Positions 1 through 6,776 of a stretch of DNA of 6,776 bases are shown here, one piece after another. The position numbers were made by a program, and so were the translations under genes. The DNA lies in assembly GCA_001786095.1 (NCBI GenBank), contig MFVN01000011.1:1-6776 (forward strand). Reading direction: 5' to 3'. The DNA comes from Candidatus Nomurabacteria bacterium RIFCSPLOWO2_02_FULL_42_17. Lineage in GTDB: Bacteria; Patescibacteriota; Minisyncoccia; Phycocordibacterales; MFVN01. Numbering within the stretch: the first letter of the stretch is position 1; every line of letters starts with the position of its first letter. Below the pieces are notes generated by a model. That model was not told the DNA's origin, ran no database searches, and saw nothing but the letters and a program-made list of their open reading frames with translations.

Positions 1-1790
1 TAAACCTCCTGCTGATAACACTTTTCGCAATACACAATCTCCGGTCGGTCGGGAGCGTAGGAGGTTTCGAATTCAACGGGACAGTGGCCGTCGCCGTGAA
101 GGTGGGAAATAGTATTGGCGTAAATTCCGTTGTCTGACTTCCCGCCCGCGCATTGGCACTGACGATGCCAGAGTTTGAGGGGGTTGCGTTGTCTAAGACG
201 ATTATCGTGTCGGCAACCAAAGCATAAGCGTGGCAACGGTACACCCAACCTGCGGTACATACTTAATTCTTCTTTAGTTATGTGATATGCTAAAGTACAA
301 CGATCATTACATTTTCCTTCGTGAATGCATCCAATAACCTCTCCAATAATGGTATCCAAAGAATCTTCTAATTTATCCGGAAGTTCTTCTCCTTTTATAC
401 TAACTTCATACTCGTTTATTTTTCGGTCAATCCATTTATAACCCCTTTTAATTATTTGTTCTTGAGTTAAAGAAAAATAGTCCTTTGCCACTGTCTCATT
501 ATAAACGAACGGGGAAATTTCGGCCGGAAAAAATTCCCCATATTTATAAATCCGACTTAAATTATCTATATATGGCATTGCGTTCATGTGTTGCTTAATT
601 TTAGGGATTAAATCTTCATACTCTTCCTTGGAATACTGACGATTGAGAATACAGTAATTTTTGCTTCGCAATCCAATACACCCGAATAAATTAGAACAAC
701 CATAACAATTAAAAGAATATTCTATATTGCTTGAGCTATAAACAACGCTGGTAAAAAGATTGCGAAAAGCACCAAGACCCGTATCAAAAACTTCATATAT
801 AAGCTCACCTTTTCCTATCCCGGGACCGGAATCATAAGCGTCTTTAGCACTTTCAGCAACCCAATGCATATATTTAGAATCCTCAATTCTGCCGGTTGCG
901 TCAAAACATTGCTTGCAGTTTTTTGTCCCCTCAAGATTGTCGCCGGTGGAATCAACCACTTTTACCTGATTAGCAAATCGGTGTATTGAATTAAAACAAA
1001 GTTTAGAAAATTTATTTTTAAATTCAGATATGATTTTAAAGCTAGTTAAATCAATTTGGGTCAGTCGACCATAATATTCCTCCTTAGTTAACTGCTCGTT
1101 CCATAAGCAATATGACTTACTACGAAGATTACTGCATCCAAAACAATTAGTGCAACCGTGGCAATTATATAAAAAATATGAATCCATACAATTTTTGCAA
1201 TTTAAAGAATAGAAAACACGATAACAATCAGTGCAAATTACGTCATCGTAACAAAGTTCCGAACGATTAACAACATAAAGGTCGGCTGAATCTTTAATAG
1301 ATGAGATTCTATTTGAATAAAAAGTCCGTTCAATGTTCCAAGAACCTGAAGCCATGTATGAATCCCTGCTTTCTTCGGCAACATTGCAATATTCGCTGTT
1401 AGTCGCTTTTGAATTGGAGAGGGATTGAAGCGGAAAACGGTCGCGAAGCTCCTGCCATTGTTTAAAAAACGGTTTTTGAAAATCATATTCGGAACCAAAT
1501 GACATTGAATCCCATTTATCGCTCCACCAATATTCAAGGTCGTAAACAACCAACTTACTTTCCGGTCGATAAATTGAGATTATAGTTTCGTTATGCCCGG
1601 GCGCGTCGCATTTTCTTCTATATAAAGACATTTCATTTCTCCAGCATAATCTTCGGACCGTACGGCACTCCGGACAAAAAGTCGGCGGAGGGACTTTTAT
1701 TTTTTCGTAGAATGAAAAATCCTCCGGCTCAATGACGAAATTTTGTTTGCAATTCTGGCATATTCGGTTTTCCACTTTTTGACTTGACAT
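1..1790 (-). CDS. Cysteine-rich zinc-module protein, left paralog (3' end cut by window edge)
   Basis: Function unknown. The frame is open from ATG at 1790 to the left edge; 596 codons are complete and the next begins TA. The paralog at 2370-4127 ends in Tyr plus stop at this point, so only one or two codons are probably missing. An N-terminal module has C11-x2-C14 and C39-x2-C42. A cysteine-rich middle follows, then a C-terminal module with C523-x2-C526, C545/C547, C570 and C588-x2-C591. Tetracysteine pairs of this kind normally bind zinc, so that role is inferred. No signal peptide or membrane segment is apparent, suggesting a cytoplasmic protein. The ATG at 1790 is chosen because it matches the paralog's start; an in-frame GTG at 1823 has a better Shine-Dalgarno sequence and would add 11 residues. 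I recall similar proteins labelled hypothetical in Parcubacteria genomes. The frame is confident; any function is not. Confidence 0.9.
   Translation of the reverse strand, partial: MSSQKVENRICQNCKQNFVIEPEDFSFYEKIKVPPPTFCPECRTVRRLCWRNEMSLYRRKCDAPGHNETIISIYRPESKLVVYDLEYWWSDKWDSMSFGSEYDFQKPFFKQWQELRDRFPLQSLSNSKATNSEYCNVAEESRDSYMASGSWNIERTFYSNRISSIKDSADLYVVNRSELCYDDVICTDCYRVFYSLNCKNCMDSYFLYNCHGCTNCFGCSNLRSKSYCLWNEQLTKEEYYGRLTQIDLTSFKIISEFKNKFSKLCFNSIHRFANQVKVVDSTGDNLEGTKNCKQCFDATGRIEDSKYMHWVAESAKDAYDSGPGIGKGELIYEVFDTGLGAFRNLFTSVVYSSSNIEYSFNCYGCSNLFGCIGLRSKNYCILNRQYSKEEYEDLIPKIKQHMNAMPYIDNLSRIYKYGEFFPAEISPFVYNETVAKDYFSLTQEQIIKRGYKWIDRKINEYEVSIKGEELPDKLEDSLDTIIGEVIGCIHEGKCNDRCTLAYHITKEELSMYRRLGVPLPRLCFGCRHDNRLRQRNPLKLWHRQCQCAGGKSDNGIYANTISHLHGDGHCPVEFETSYAPDRPEIVYCEKCYQQEV
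4..74. repeat. Conserved 3' end of left paralog, copy 1 of direct repeat
   Basis: This segment matches 2377-2447 at 66 of 71 positions in the same orientation, including a perfect 29-base block (25-53 with 2398-2426). It encodes the C-terminal zinc module ending YCEKCYQQEV. Identity extends through synonymous positions, unlike the middle of the two genes. Confidence 0.9.
1663..1688. repeat. Conserved 5' block of left paralog, 26-bp direct repeat copy 1
   Basis: These 26 bases are identical to 4009-4034 and encode the second half of the N-terminal zinc module (PPTFCPECR). The flanking bases up to the start codon are also clearly similar but not identical. Confidence 0.85.
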
Positions 1791-1811
1791 AATTTGGGGT
1801 TTTGCTAATAT
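1784..1811 (+). promoter_or_regulatory. Strong sigma-70-type promoter on the plus strand, antisense to all genes
   Basis: A perfect TTGACA -35 box lies at 1784-1789. After a 16-base spacer comes TAATAT (1806-1811), preceded by TGC, an extended -10 element. TATACT at 1809-1814 is an alternative -10 with a 19-base spacer. Transcription would start near 1818 and run rightward, against every gene in the window. The -35 box overlaps the start codon of the left paralog (1788-1790), so the two transcription units interfere physically. Promoter quality is read from sequence only; no transcript is shown. Confidence 0.65.
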
Positions 1812-1838
1812 ACTAGTATACACATGAAAAGCACCTCC
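1805..1838 (-). promoter_or_regulatory. Shine-Dalgarno plus six-codon upstream ORF ahead of the left paralog
   Basis: On the minus strand GGAGGT (1838-1833) is followed after 7 bases by ATG (1825) and the short frame MCILVY ending in TAG at 1805-1807, 14 bases before the paralog's ATG at 1790. The same Shine-Dalgarno also sits 9 bases before a GTG at 1823 that is in frame with the paralog. The ATG at 1790 itself has only an A/C-rich leader. Either a leader peptide with reinitiation, or an upstream GTG start, would explain the motif. It lies inside a stable hairpin (1826-1867) that could hide it from ribosomes. Confidence 0.4.
1809..1820. repeat. 12-bp perfect palindrome TATACTAGTATA
   Basis: The twelve bases read identically on both strands and overlap the -10 box and predicted start region of the plus-strand promoter. 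Such a position suits an operator for a dimeric repressor, but AT-rich -10-like sequence is also partly palindromic by nature. The palindrome gives the minus strand TATACT and TATATT, which could act as weak -10 boxes toward the left paralog. Confidence 0.5.
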
Positions 1839-1872
1839 GTGGGTTCCGTCCCTAGGCGGTGCTTTTCTTTTT
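1818..1872 (+). ncRNA. Predicted short terminated RNA (about 55 nt)
   Basis: The extended -10 promoter at 1784-1811 and the intrinsic terminator at 1826-1872 define a transcript of about 55 nt consisting almost wholly of one hairpin. It carries ACCUCC, the same core as the anti-Shine-Dalgarno end of 16S rRNA, within the 5' arm. It is antisense to the last codons of the NYN gene (1852-1872) and to the leader of the left paralog (1818-1851). A plus-strand ATG at 1824 opens a frame, but translation looks unlikely because the hairpin starts at once. No known RNA family is recognised. Expression is inferred only from promoter and terminator signals. Confidence 0.4.
1826..1872 (+). terminator. Intrinsic terminator hairpin with T tract
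   Basis: GAAAAGCACC (1826-1835) pairs perfectly with GGTGCTTTTC (1858-1867). Past a single mismatch come two more C-G pairs, then an inner GGG/CCC stem (1841-1843 with 1850-1852) closing a six-base loop. Five T residues follow at 1868-1872, so the strong direction is plus. Read on the minus strand, the hairpin contains the NYN stop codon (1852-1854) and is not followed by a T run, so it is a poorer terminator there. Confidence 0.75.
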
Positions 1873-2352
1873 CCCGAGTAATTTTTCCAAGTTATTGATA
1901 AAAACTATTTTTTCACGGGCACTTTTACGCAAAAGCACGGAGCAAGTTTTCTTGTATGGGCTTATAACTAATTCCAATTTATCCTTATCATACAGATGCT
2001 TGATTAAAGAATAGAAGTCACCATCGCTCGATATAATGACAGCTTTTTTATATCTGTTAAAATCAAGCATCACTTGTAAAACCAAGTCGGCATCGACGTT
2101 TCCTTTTGCTCCACCTTCTCCATTGGGAATTACCGGCTTATAAACCAGAACATATCCGGCTTTTTGTAGATATACATAAAGTTCTTTATTTTCAGGTAAA
2201 TATCCTATAAAGATATAAGCGACATCCACCCCGTATTTTTCATTTAAATATACTCTGAATCTTTCCCAATCAAGTTTCCATCCTAAAGATTTTATTCCGC
2301 GATGCAGATTCTGGGCGTCTATGAAAGCGTAATTACCTGATTTAATGCGCAT
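1852..2352 (-). CDS. NYN domain (LabA/DUF88-like) PIN-fold putative nuclease
   Basis: A 166-residue single-domain protein of the NYN family, relatives of PIN ribonucleases. The first strand carries FIDAQNL with D12 and N15; NVDADLVLQ supplies D87 and D89; ISSDGDF supplies D110 and D112. These acidic residues are placed as in NYN proteins, where they bind a divalent metal, so an RNase role is plausible but not shown. The C-terminus is basic (GKKKS). The start is well fixed: an in-frame TAA lies three codons before ATG 2352, and the upstream gene ends 17 bases earlier. It sits between two cysteine-rich paralogs on the same strand and is probably cotranscribed with the upstream one. It has no Shine-Dalgarno of its own at normal spacing. 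Family assignment is firm; substrate is unknown. Confidence 0.92.
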   Translation of the reverse strand: MRIKSGNYAFIDAQNLHRGIKSLGWKLDWERFRVYLNEKYGVDVAYIFIGYLPENKELYVYLQKAGYVLVYKPVIPNGEGGAKGNVDADLVLQVMLDFNRYKKAVIISSDGDFYSLIKHLYDKDKLELVISPYKKTCSVLLRKSAREKIVFINNLEKLLGKKKSTA

Positions 2353-2356
2353 AGAT

Positions 2357-2383
2357 TTATTTTAGCATATCAATACACCTCCT
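2357..2383 (-). promoter_or_regulatory. NYN start region: extended -10 box and Shine-Dalgarno with three-codon ORF
   Basis: Two readings compete. First, TGC plus TAAAAT (2367-2359) is an extended -10 box placed six bases before ATG 2352, the spacing expected for a leaderless transcript; no -35 box is evident. Second, AGGAGGT (2383-2377), lying within the last codons of the upstream gene, sits 8 bases before an ATG (2368) that opens a three-codon frame MLK ending at TAA (2359-2357), four bases before the NYN ATG, suggesting coupling by reinitiation. Sequence alone does not decide between them. Confidence 0.35.
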
Positions 2384-4127
2384 GCTGATAGCACTTCTCG
2401 CAATACACAATCTCCGGTCGGTCGGGGGCGTAAGAAGTTTCGAATTCTATCTCGCATTTGCCTGCATTGTGATTGTGATGATTATCTTTGTCACACATGC
2501 AAGTTCGGTGCCATAATTTCAAAGGATTCCTTTGTTTTAATCTCTGATAATGTCGGCAGTTGGGGCACAGACGGGGCAGGGGCAGATTCATTCTTTTGTA
2601 GAATTGCAGTTCGTCGGGAATGATCTTGAAAGCTTCGGTGCATTGTTCGTTGCAGGCGCCCTTGTGTTCACATTCTATGACTTTGTTAATTATATCTTCA
2701 TTTACATCTTTGATATTATCAGGCAAATCCTCTGTTTTAAGGTCTGCTTGGTAATTTCTGTCTTCTCTGTCTTTCCATTGATAGCCTTTTTCTAAAGCTT
2801 CTTCCTTGGTTAAAGGAAAGTATTCTTGGGCTATTGTTTCGTTGTAGGCAAAGGGAGAGAGTTCCGCCGGAAAGAATTCTCCGTATTTGTATATTTTCCC
2901 CTTTTTATCAATATACGGCATATCATTCATGTGTTTAATAATCTTCGGCACCAATTCCTCGTATTCTTCCTTGGTGTATTGTTTGTTGAGGATACAGTAT
3001 TGTTTGTTGCGGAGGCCGATACAAGCAAAGAGATTTTTGGAAGAAAGACAAAACATACAATATGTGAGGTCTGAACATTCAACCGTACAAAGATAACAGA
3101 ACTTTAAAGCTGAAATATTATCGCCACACATTAAACTTTCATAAATCAGTTCGCTCCCCATTCCAAATCTAAAATGATCGTAAGAATCTTTACTACCAGG
3201 AGAATAGGATAAATGTTGACAATAACGTAAATTTTCTCCACCAGTAATACCATACGAATTTTTTACGTTTTTAGAATTCCATATGTATTCTCCGTCCGAA
3301 TTAATATTGCGACGACCATGAAAATATTTACACGGATATTTGAGCCATAAATCACCCAAAACTTTATTCTTAATTTTTTCTAAATTATAATAAGAACCCA
3401 GTTCAAGTTCTTTGATTTTTTTGAAATACTCGTCTTTAGAATAGGGCTGATTGAAAATATAATATGACTTGTTTCTTAAATTCACGCACCCAAAACAAAA
3501 AGATACTCCAAAACAATCTTTGCAAAGCGTAATATCGTGGGAGTCTTCACAAAATGATGAAAAGAAGGCTTTGTAACAATTTCTATTAAAAAAGGAATCG
3601 TAACATAACTCTAGATTCCAACCGAAATTAATATCAAAACAATCCTTGCAGGTATCTAAATTCACACAATAAGAACAATTTTCACTACTTGAAGAAGCAA
3701 AAGTAAGATAACAATTTCTGATGTTTGTGTCGTTCATACAATAAGGGCTATTTACCGACAAAATAATAGAGCGACTCGGTAACGGTACTTCATGCACTAG
3801 CAAATATAACTGCTCGAAAAGAGGTTGGTTAAAATTATAATCGCGACCATAAGATATTGAATCCAATATATCCGAAAACCAATCATCTCTTTCCCAAACC
3901 TTAACCGTGGCTATGTCGGAGAATTGAGAGAATATTATCTTTCCTGTACGATCGTCTTTTCTTTTATATAAAGTTTTTTCGTTTCTCCAATACATTTTTC
4001 GAACCATCCGGCACTCCGGACAAAAAGTCGGCGGCGGAACTTTGATTTTTTCGTAAAAATTAAAATCTTCCGGCTCGATGGTGAAATTTTGCTTGCAGTT
4101 TTGGCATTGTCGAGTTTCGTTGTTCAT
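2370..4127 (-). CDS. Cysteine-rich zinc-module protein, right paralog (complete)
   Basis: A 585-residue protein of unknown function, paralogous to the gene at 1-1790. The N-terminal module has C8-x2-C11 and C36-x2-C39 around FYEKIKVPPP. Residues about 130-215 are very rich in Cys, Asn and aromatic residues with a loose repeat, perhaps a solenoid (inference). Segment 205-235 (CVNLRNKSYYIFNQPYSKDEY) recurs as 357-390 (CIGLRNKQYCILNKQYTKEEY). The C-terminal module has C486, C492, C496, C521-x2-C524, C543, C545, C558 and C576-x2-C579 and resembles the N-terminal one. Bound zinc is inferred. There is no signal peptide or membrane helix. It begins 43 bases after atpD with no terminator between, so readthrough from the atp operon is likely. 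The leader is A-rich with no Shine-Dalgarno. The ORF is certain; a role in nucleic-acid binding would be a guess. Confidence 0.93.
   Translation of the reverse strand: MNNETRQCQNCKQNFTIEPEDFNFYEKIKVPPPTFCPECRMVRKMYWRNEKTLYKRKDDRTGKIIFSQFSDIATVKVWERDDWFSDILDSISYGRDYNFNQPLFEQLYLLVHEVPLPSRSIILSVNSPYCMNDTNIRNCYLTFASSSSENCSYCVNLDTCKDCFDINFGWNLELCYDSFFNRNCYKAFFSSFCEDSHDITLCKDCFGVSFCFGCVNLRNKSYYIFNQPYSKDEYFKKIKELELGSYYNLEKIKNKVLGDLWLKYPCKYFHGRRNINSDGEYIWNSKNVKNSYGITGGENLRYCQHLSYSPGSKDSYDHFRFGMGSELIYESLMCGDNISALKFCYLCTVECSDLTYCMFCLSSKNLFACIGLRNKQYCILNKQYTKEEYEELVPKIIKHMNDMPYIDKKGKIYKYGEFFPAELSPFAYNETIAQEYFPLTKEEALEKGYQWKDREDRNYQADLKTEDLPDNIKDVNEDIINKVIECEHKGACNEQCTEAFKIIPDELQFYKRMNLPLPRLCPNCRHYQRLKQRNPLKLWHRTCMCDKDNHHNHNAGKCEIEFETSYAPDRPEIVYCEKCYQQEVY
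2377..2447. repeat. Conserved 3' end of right paralog, copy 2 of direct repeat
   Basis: Partner of 4-74 with 66 of 71 bases identical, encoding the last zinc cysteines and the QQEV tail. Its final codons also create an AGGAGGT Shine-Dalgarno motif just before the NYN gene. Confidence 0.9.
4009..4034. repeat. Conserved 5' block of right paralog, 26-bp direct repeat copy 2
   Basis: Identical to 1663-1688; it encodes the second CxxC pair of the N-terminal zinc module. Confidence 0.85.
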
Positions 4128-4170
4128 GATTAATATTTTTTTAATTGAGCAAATAAGGAAATATCAGAAT

Positions 4171-5556
<1,386 letters not shown>

Positions 5557-5559
5557 CTA

Positions 5560-6453
5560 TTAACCAATCGTTGTCATCCCCGCGCTGATTTCACTAATTT
5601 CGCGGGTGATGGCGGCTTGGCGATTTTTATTGAAAAGAAGCGTGAATTCGTCAATCATCTCGCCGGCCGCCTCCGAGGCATTCTGCATCGCCACCATGCG
5701 CGCTGACTGCTCCGAAGCGATTGATTCCAAAAGCATCTGATAAACTTGCATCTTTGATAATTTTTCCACAATTGATGGCACTAATTCATGATAATCGGGT
5801 TCAAAAAGATATTCCAAAGTTCTACCGAAGTCAGACTTCCGGAATTCTTCTTGAGGTCTGACTTCGGTAGTCAAATCCTCGGCGACAATCGGTAAAAGCT
5901 GGCGCGCGCGCGGAATCTGGGAAAGAGCCGTAACATAATCCGTATAAAGAATTAAAACACGATCATACTCGGCGCGTTTATAAGCATCTAAAATAATGGA
6001 AGCGATAGGAATAACTTCTTTTTGGGTAATGTTATCTGGTAAATCAGCGAAAGAAGCGATTATATTTACACCCAGACGTTTAAGAGCGGTGTCACCCTTG
6101 CGTCCTATGGAAATAAAATTGGGCTGGGTGCCGCTTTCCTCTTTTAACATGGCAATTGTTTTTTTAATAATTTGTGAATTATAAGCTCCACATAGTCCCT
6201 TATTAGAAGTAATAAGAACCGCTAAAACTTTTTTTACCTCACGCGCCTGAAAAAGCGGATAAATTTCTTCACTGGCGGCTTGTGATATGGATTGCAAAAT
6301 ATTCCAAGCATAACCAGCATAAGCGCGCGAAGAAAGCGTTTGATTAACCGCCCTTCTCATCTTGGAAGCCGCCACCAATTCCATGGCTTTGGTGATTTTC
6401 TTGGTGTTTTTCACGCTTTTTATTCGTCTTTTTATCTCTTTAGTCGTGGCCAT
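5560..6453 (-). CDS. atpG: F1 ATP synthase subunit gamma
   Basis: The gamma subunit forms the central rotating shaft of F1 (297 residues; E. coli has 287). The N-terminal helix carries the family signature KNTKKITKAMELVAASKMR (15-33), the middle has GLCGAYN (86-92), and the C-terminal helix ends RQAAITREISEISAG (278-292), as expected for the coiled-coil shaft. The extra length lies at residues 195-211, where the DNA is an 18-bp-stem palindrome (5822-5870) encoding TEVRPQEEFRKSDFGR. The corresponding stretch in E. coli, between SQLLPL and YLYEPD, is about ten residues shorter. The start ATG lies inside the end of atpA, overlapping by 14 bases, which suggests translational coupling. The reading frame is intact, so the protein is probably functional despite the insert. 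Confidence 0.97.
   Translation of the reverse strand: MATTKEIKRRIKSVKNTKKITKAMELVAASKMRRAVNQTLSSRAYAGYAWNILQSISQAASEEIYPLFQAREVKKVLAVLITSNKGLCGAYNSQIIKKTIAMLKEESGTQPNFISIGRKGDTALKRLGVNIIASFADLPDNITQKEVIPIASIILDAYKRAEYDRVLILYTDYVTALSQIPRARQLLPIVAEDLTTEVRPQEEFRKSDFGRTLEYLFEPDYHELVPSIVEKLSKMQVYQMLLESIASEQSARMVAMQNASEAAGEMIDEFTLLFNKNRQAAITREISEISAGMTTIG
5822..5870. repeat. In-frame palindromic element inside atpG
   Basis: CTACCGAAGTCAGAC (5822-5836) is the perfect reverse complement of GTCTGACTTCGGTAG (5856-5870). One G-T wobble and two further pairs extend the stem to 18 bp around a 13-base loop. It covers codons 195-211 of atpG at a position where the protein is longer than E. coli gamma. The size, symmetry and in-frame placement resemble palindromic elements known to insert into coding genes, such as the Rickettsia RPE families; membership in a repeat family here is inferred and no second copy is visible in the window. 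Confidence 0.7.
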
Positions 6454-6776
6454 AAATTTCTTTAAAACTAATTATCGCCTGTTTTAATCTTTCTTCCGCT
6501 TTTTCGCTAAAAGTTCCGGTTTTTCTTACTTCATCATAAAAATCTTTGGCATTAGTATCCAGATAATTTAATAAACGTGATTCAAAATCATGTATTTTTT
6601 CAAGGAGCACATCATCCATATAACCTTTAGTGAGCGCGAAAAGCGAAACAATCTGCTTCTCAACTGCCATCGGGGCGTATTGGTTTTGTTTAAGAAGCTC
6701 CACGGCGCGCTTGCCTCGTTCAAGTTGTTTAAGCGTGGCGGCGTCCAAATCTGAACCGAATTGAGTGAAAGCTTCT
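6440..6776 (-). CDS. atpA: F1 ATP synthase subunit alpha, C-terminal part (5' end outside window)
   Basis: The C-terminal 111 residues of the non-catalytic alpha subunit, a protein normally of about 500 residues. The frame enters at the right edge with EAFTQFGSDLDAATLKQLERG, matching the helical C-terminal domain of alpha (AFAQFGSDLDAATQ in E. coli). It continues through VELLKQNQYAPMAVEKQI and the FALTKGYMDD segment to the TAA at 6440-6442. The TTG at 6748 is an internal Leu codon, not a start. The last 14 bases overlap the start of atpG, and the order alpha-gamma-beta is the standard one for bacterial atp operons. Confidence 0.97.
   Translation of the reverse strand, partial: EAFTQFGSDLDAATLKQLERGKRAVELLKQNQYAPMAVEKQIVSLFALTKGYMDDVLLEKIHDFESRLLNYLDTNAKDFYDEVRKTGTFSEKAEERLKQAIISFKEIYGHD

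Noticed and set aside
132..141. GTCTGACTTC, a ten-base match to the atpG palindrome arm, in the left paralog
   Set aside because: It lacks the opposite arm and hairpin. A ten-base match in 6.8 kb is weak evidence, though the residues around it are extra relative to the right paralog.
1238..1549. A 103-residue minus-strand ORF
   Set aside because: It is an out-of-frame shadow within the cysteine-rich gene; no family resemblance or start signal.
1841..1852. GGGTTCCGTCCC resembling a tRNA T-arm
   Set aside because: No acceptor, D or anticodon stems surround it; it is the inner stem-loop of the terminator.
3187..3192. Plus-strand TTGACA within the right paralog
   Set aside because: No -10-like hexamer lies at 16-18 bases (CACCAG region), and it is inside a coding gene.
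6440..6748. A free-standing 102-residue gene starting at TTG 6748
   Set aside because: The frame stays open to the right edge and upstream codons match the alpha subunit (EAFTQFGSD), so this is the tail of atpA.

Overview
The window is almost completely coding and every gene lies on the minus strand. In transcription order (right to left) it holds the end of atpA, then atpG, atpD, a 585-residue cysteine-rich protein, a small NYN/PIN-like putative nuclease, and a second, related cysteine-rich protein whose last one or two codons run off the left edge. The large cysteine-rich proteins belong to a type I recognise from candidate phyla radiation (Patescibacteria, 'Parcubacteria'-like) genomes. 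The divergent but intact bacterial F1 ATPase genes and the scarcity of Shine-Dalgarno sites before the main genes fit that assignment. TGA is a stop codon at the ends of atpD and the first cysteine-rich gene, so the UGA-glycine code of Gracilibacteria/Absconditabacteria does not apply. The phylum is an inference from protein character, not from a marker-gene tree.

Right part (4171-6776): three F1 ATP synthase subunits, alpha (C-terminal 111 residues), gamma and beta. atpA and atpG overlap by 14 bases and atpG-atpD are 18 bases apart, so they form one operon. All catalytic motifs of beta are present. atpG carries a 49-bp near-perfect palindrome inside its reading frame, in a loop where the protein is about ten residues longer than E. 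coli gamma; it looks like an in-frame palindromic element. The epsilon gene (atpC), usual after atpD, is absent here; a cysteine-rich gene follows directly.

Left part (1-4127): two paralogous cysteine-rich genes flank the NYN gene. Each paralog has an N-terminal and a C-terminal zinc-binding module that resemble each other, around a cysteine-rich middle with its own repeated segment. The two genes are nearly identical in DNA at their extreme ends and very different in the middle. Their function is unknown. The NYN gene keeps the acidic residues of the nuclease-like active site.

The 61-bp gap between the NYN gene and the left paralog is the densest regulatory spot. It contains a strong plus-strand promoter facing the wrong way for every gene here, a 12-bp perfect palindrome overlapping its -10 region, and an intrinsic terminator starting about 8 bases after the predicted start site. 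Together these predict a roughly 55-nt plus-strand RNA with no gene downstream. On the minus strand the same hairpin holds the window's best Shine-Dalgarno sequences, ahead of a six-codon ORF and an alternative GTG start of the left paralog. No tRNA, rRNA, CRISPR array or insertion sequence was seen, and no stretch over 300 bases lacks a gene.
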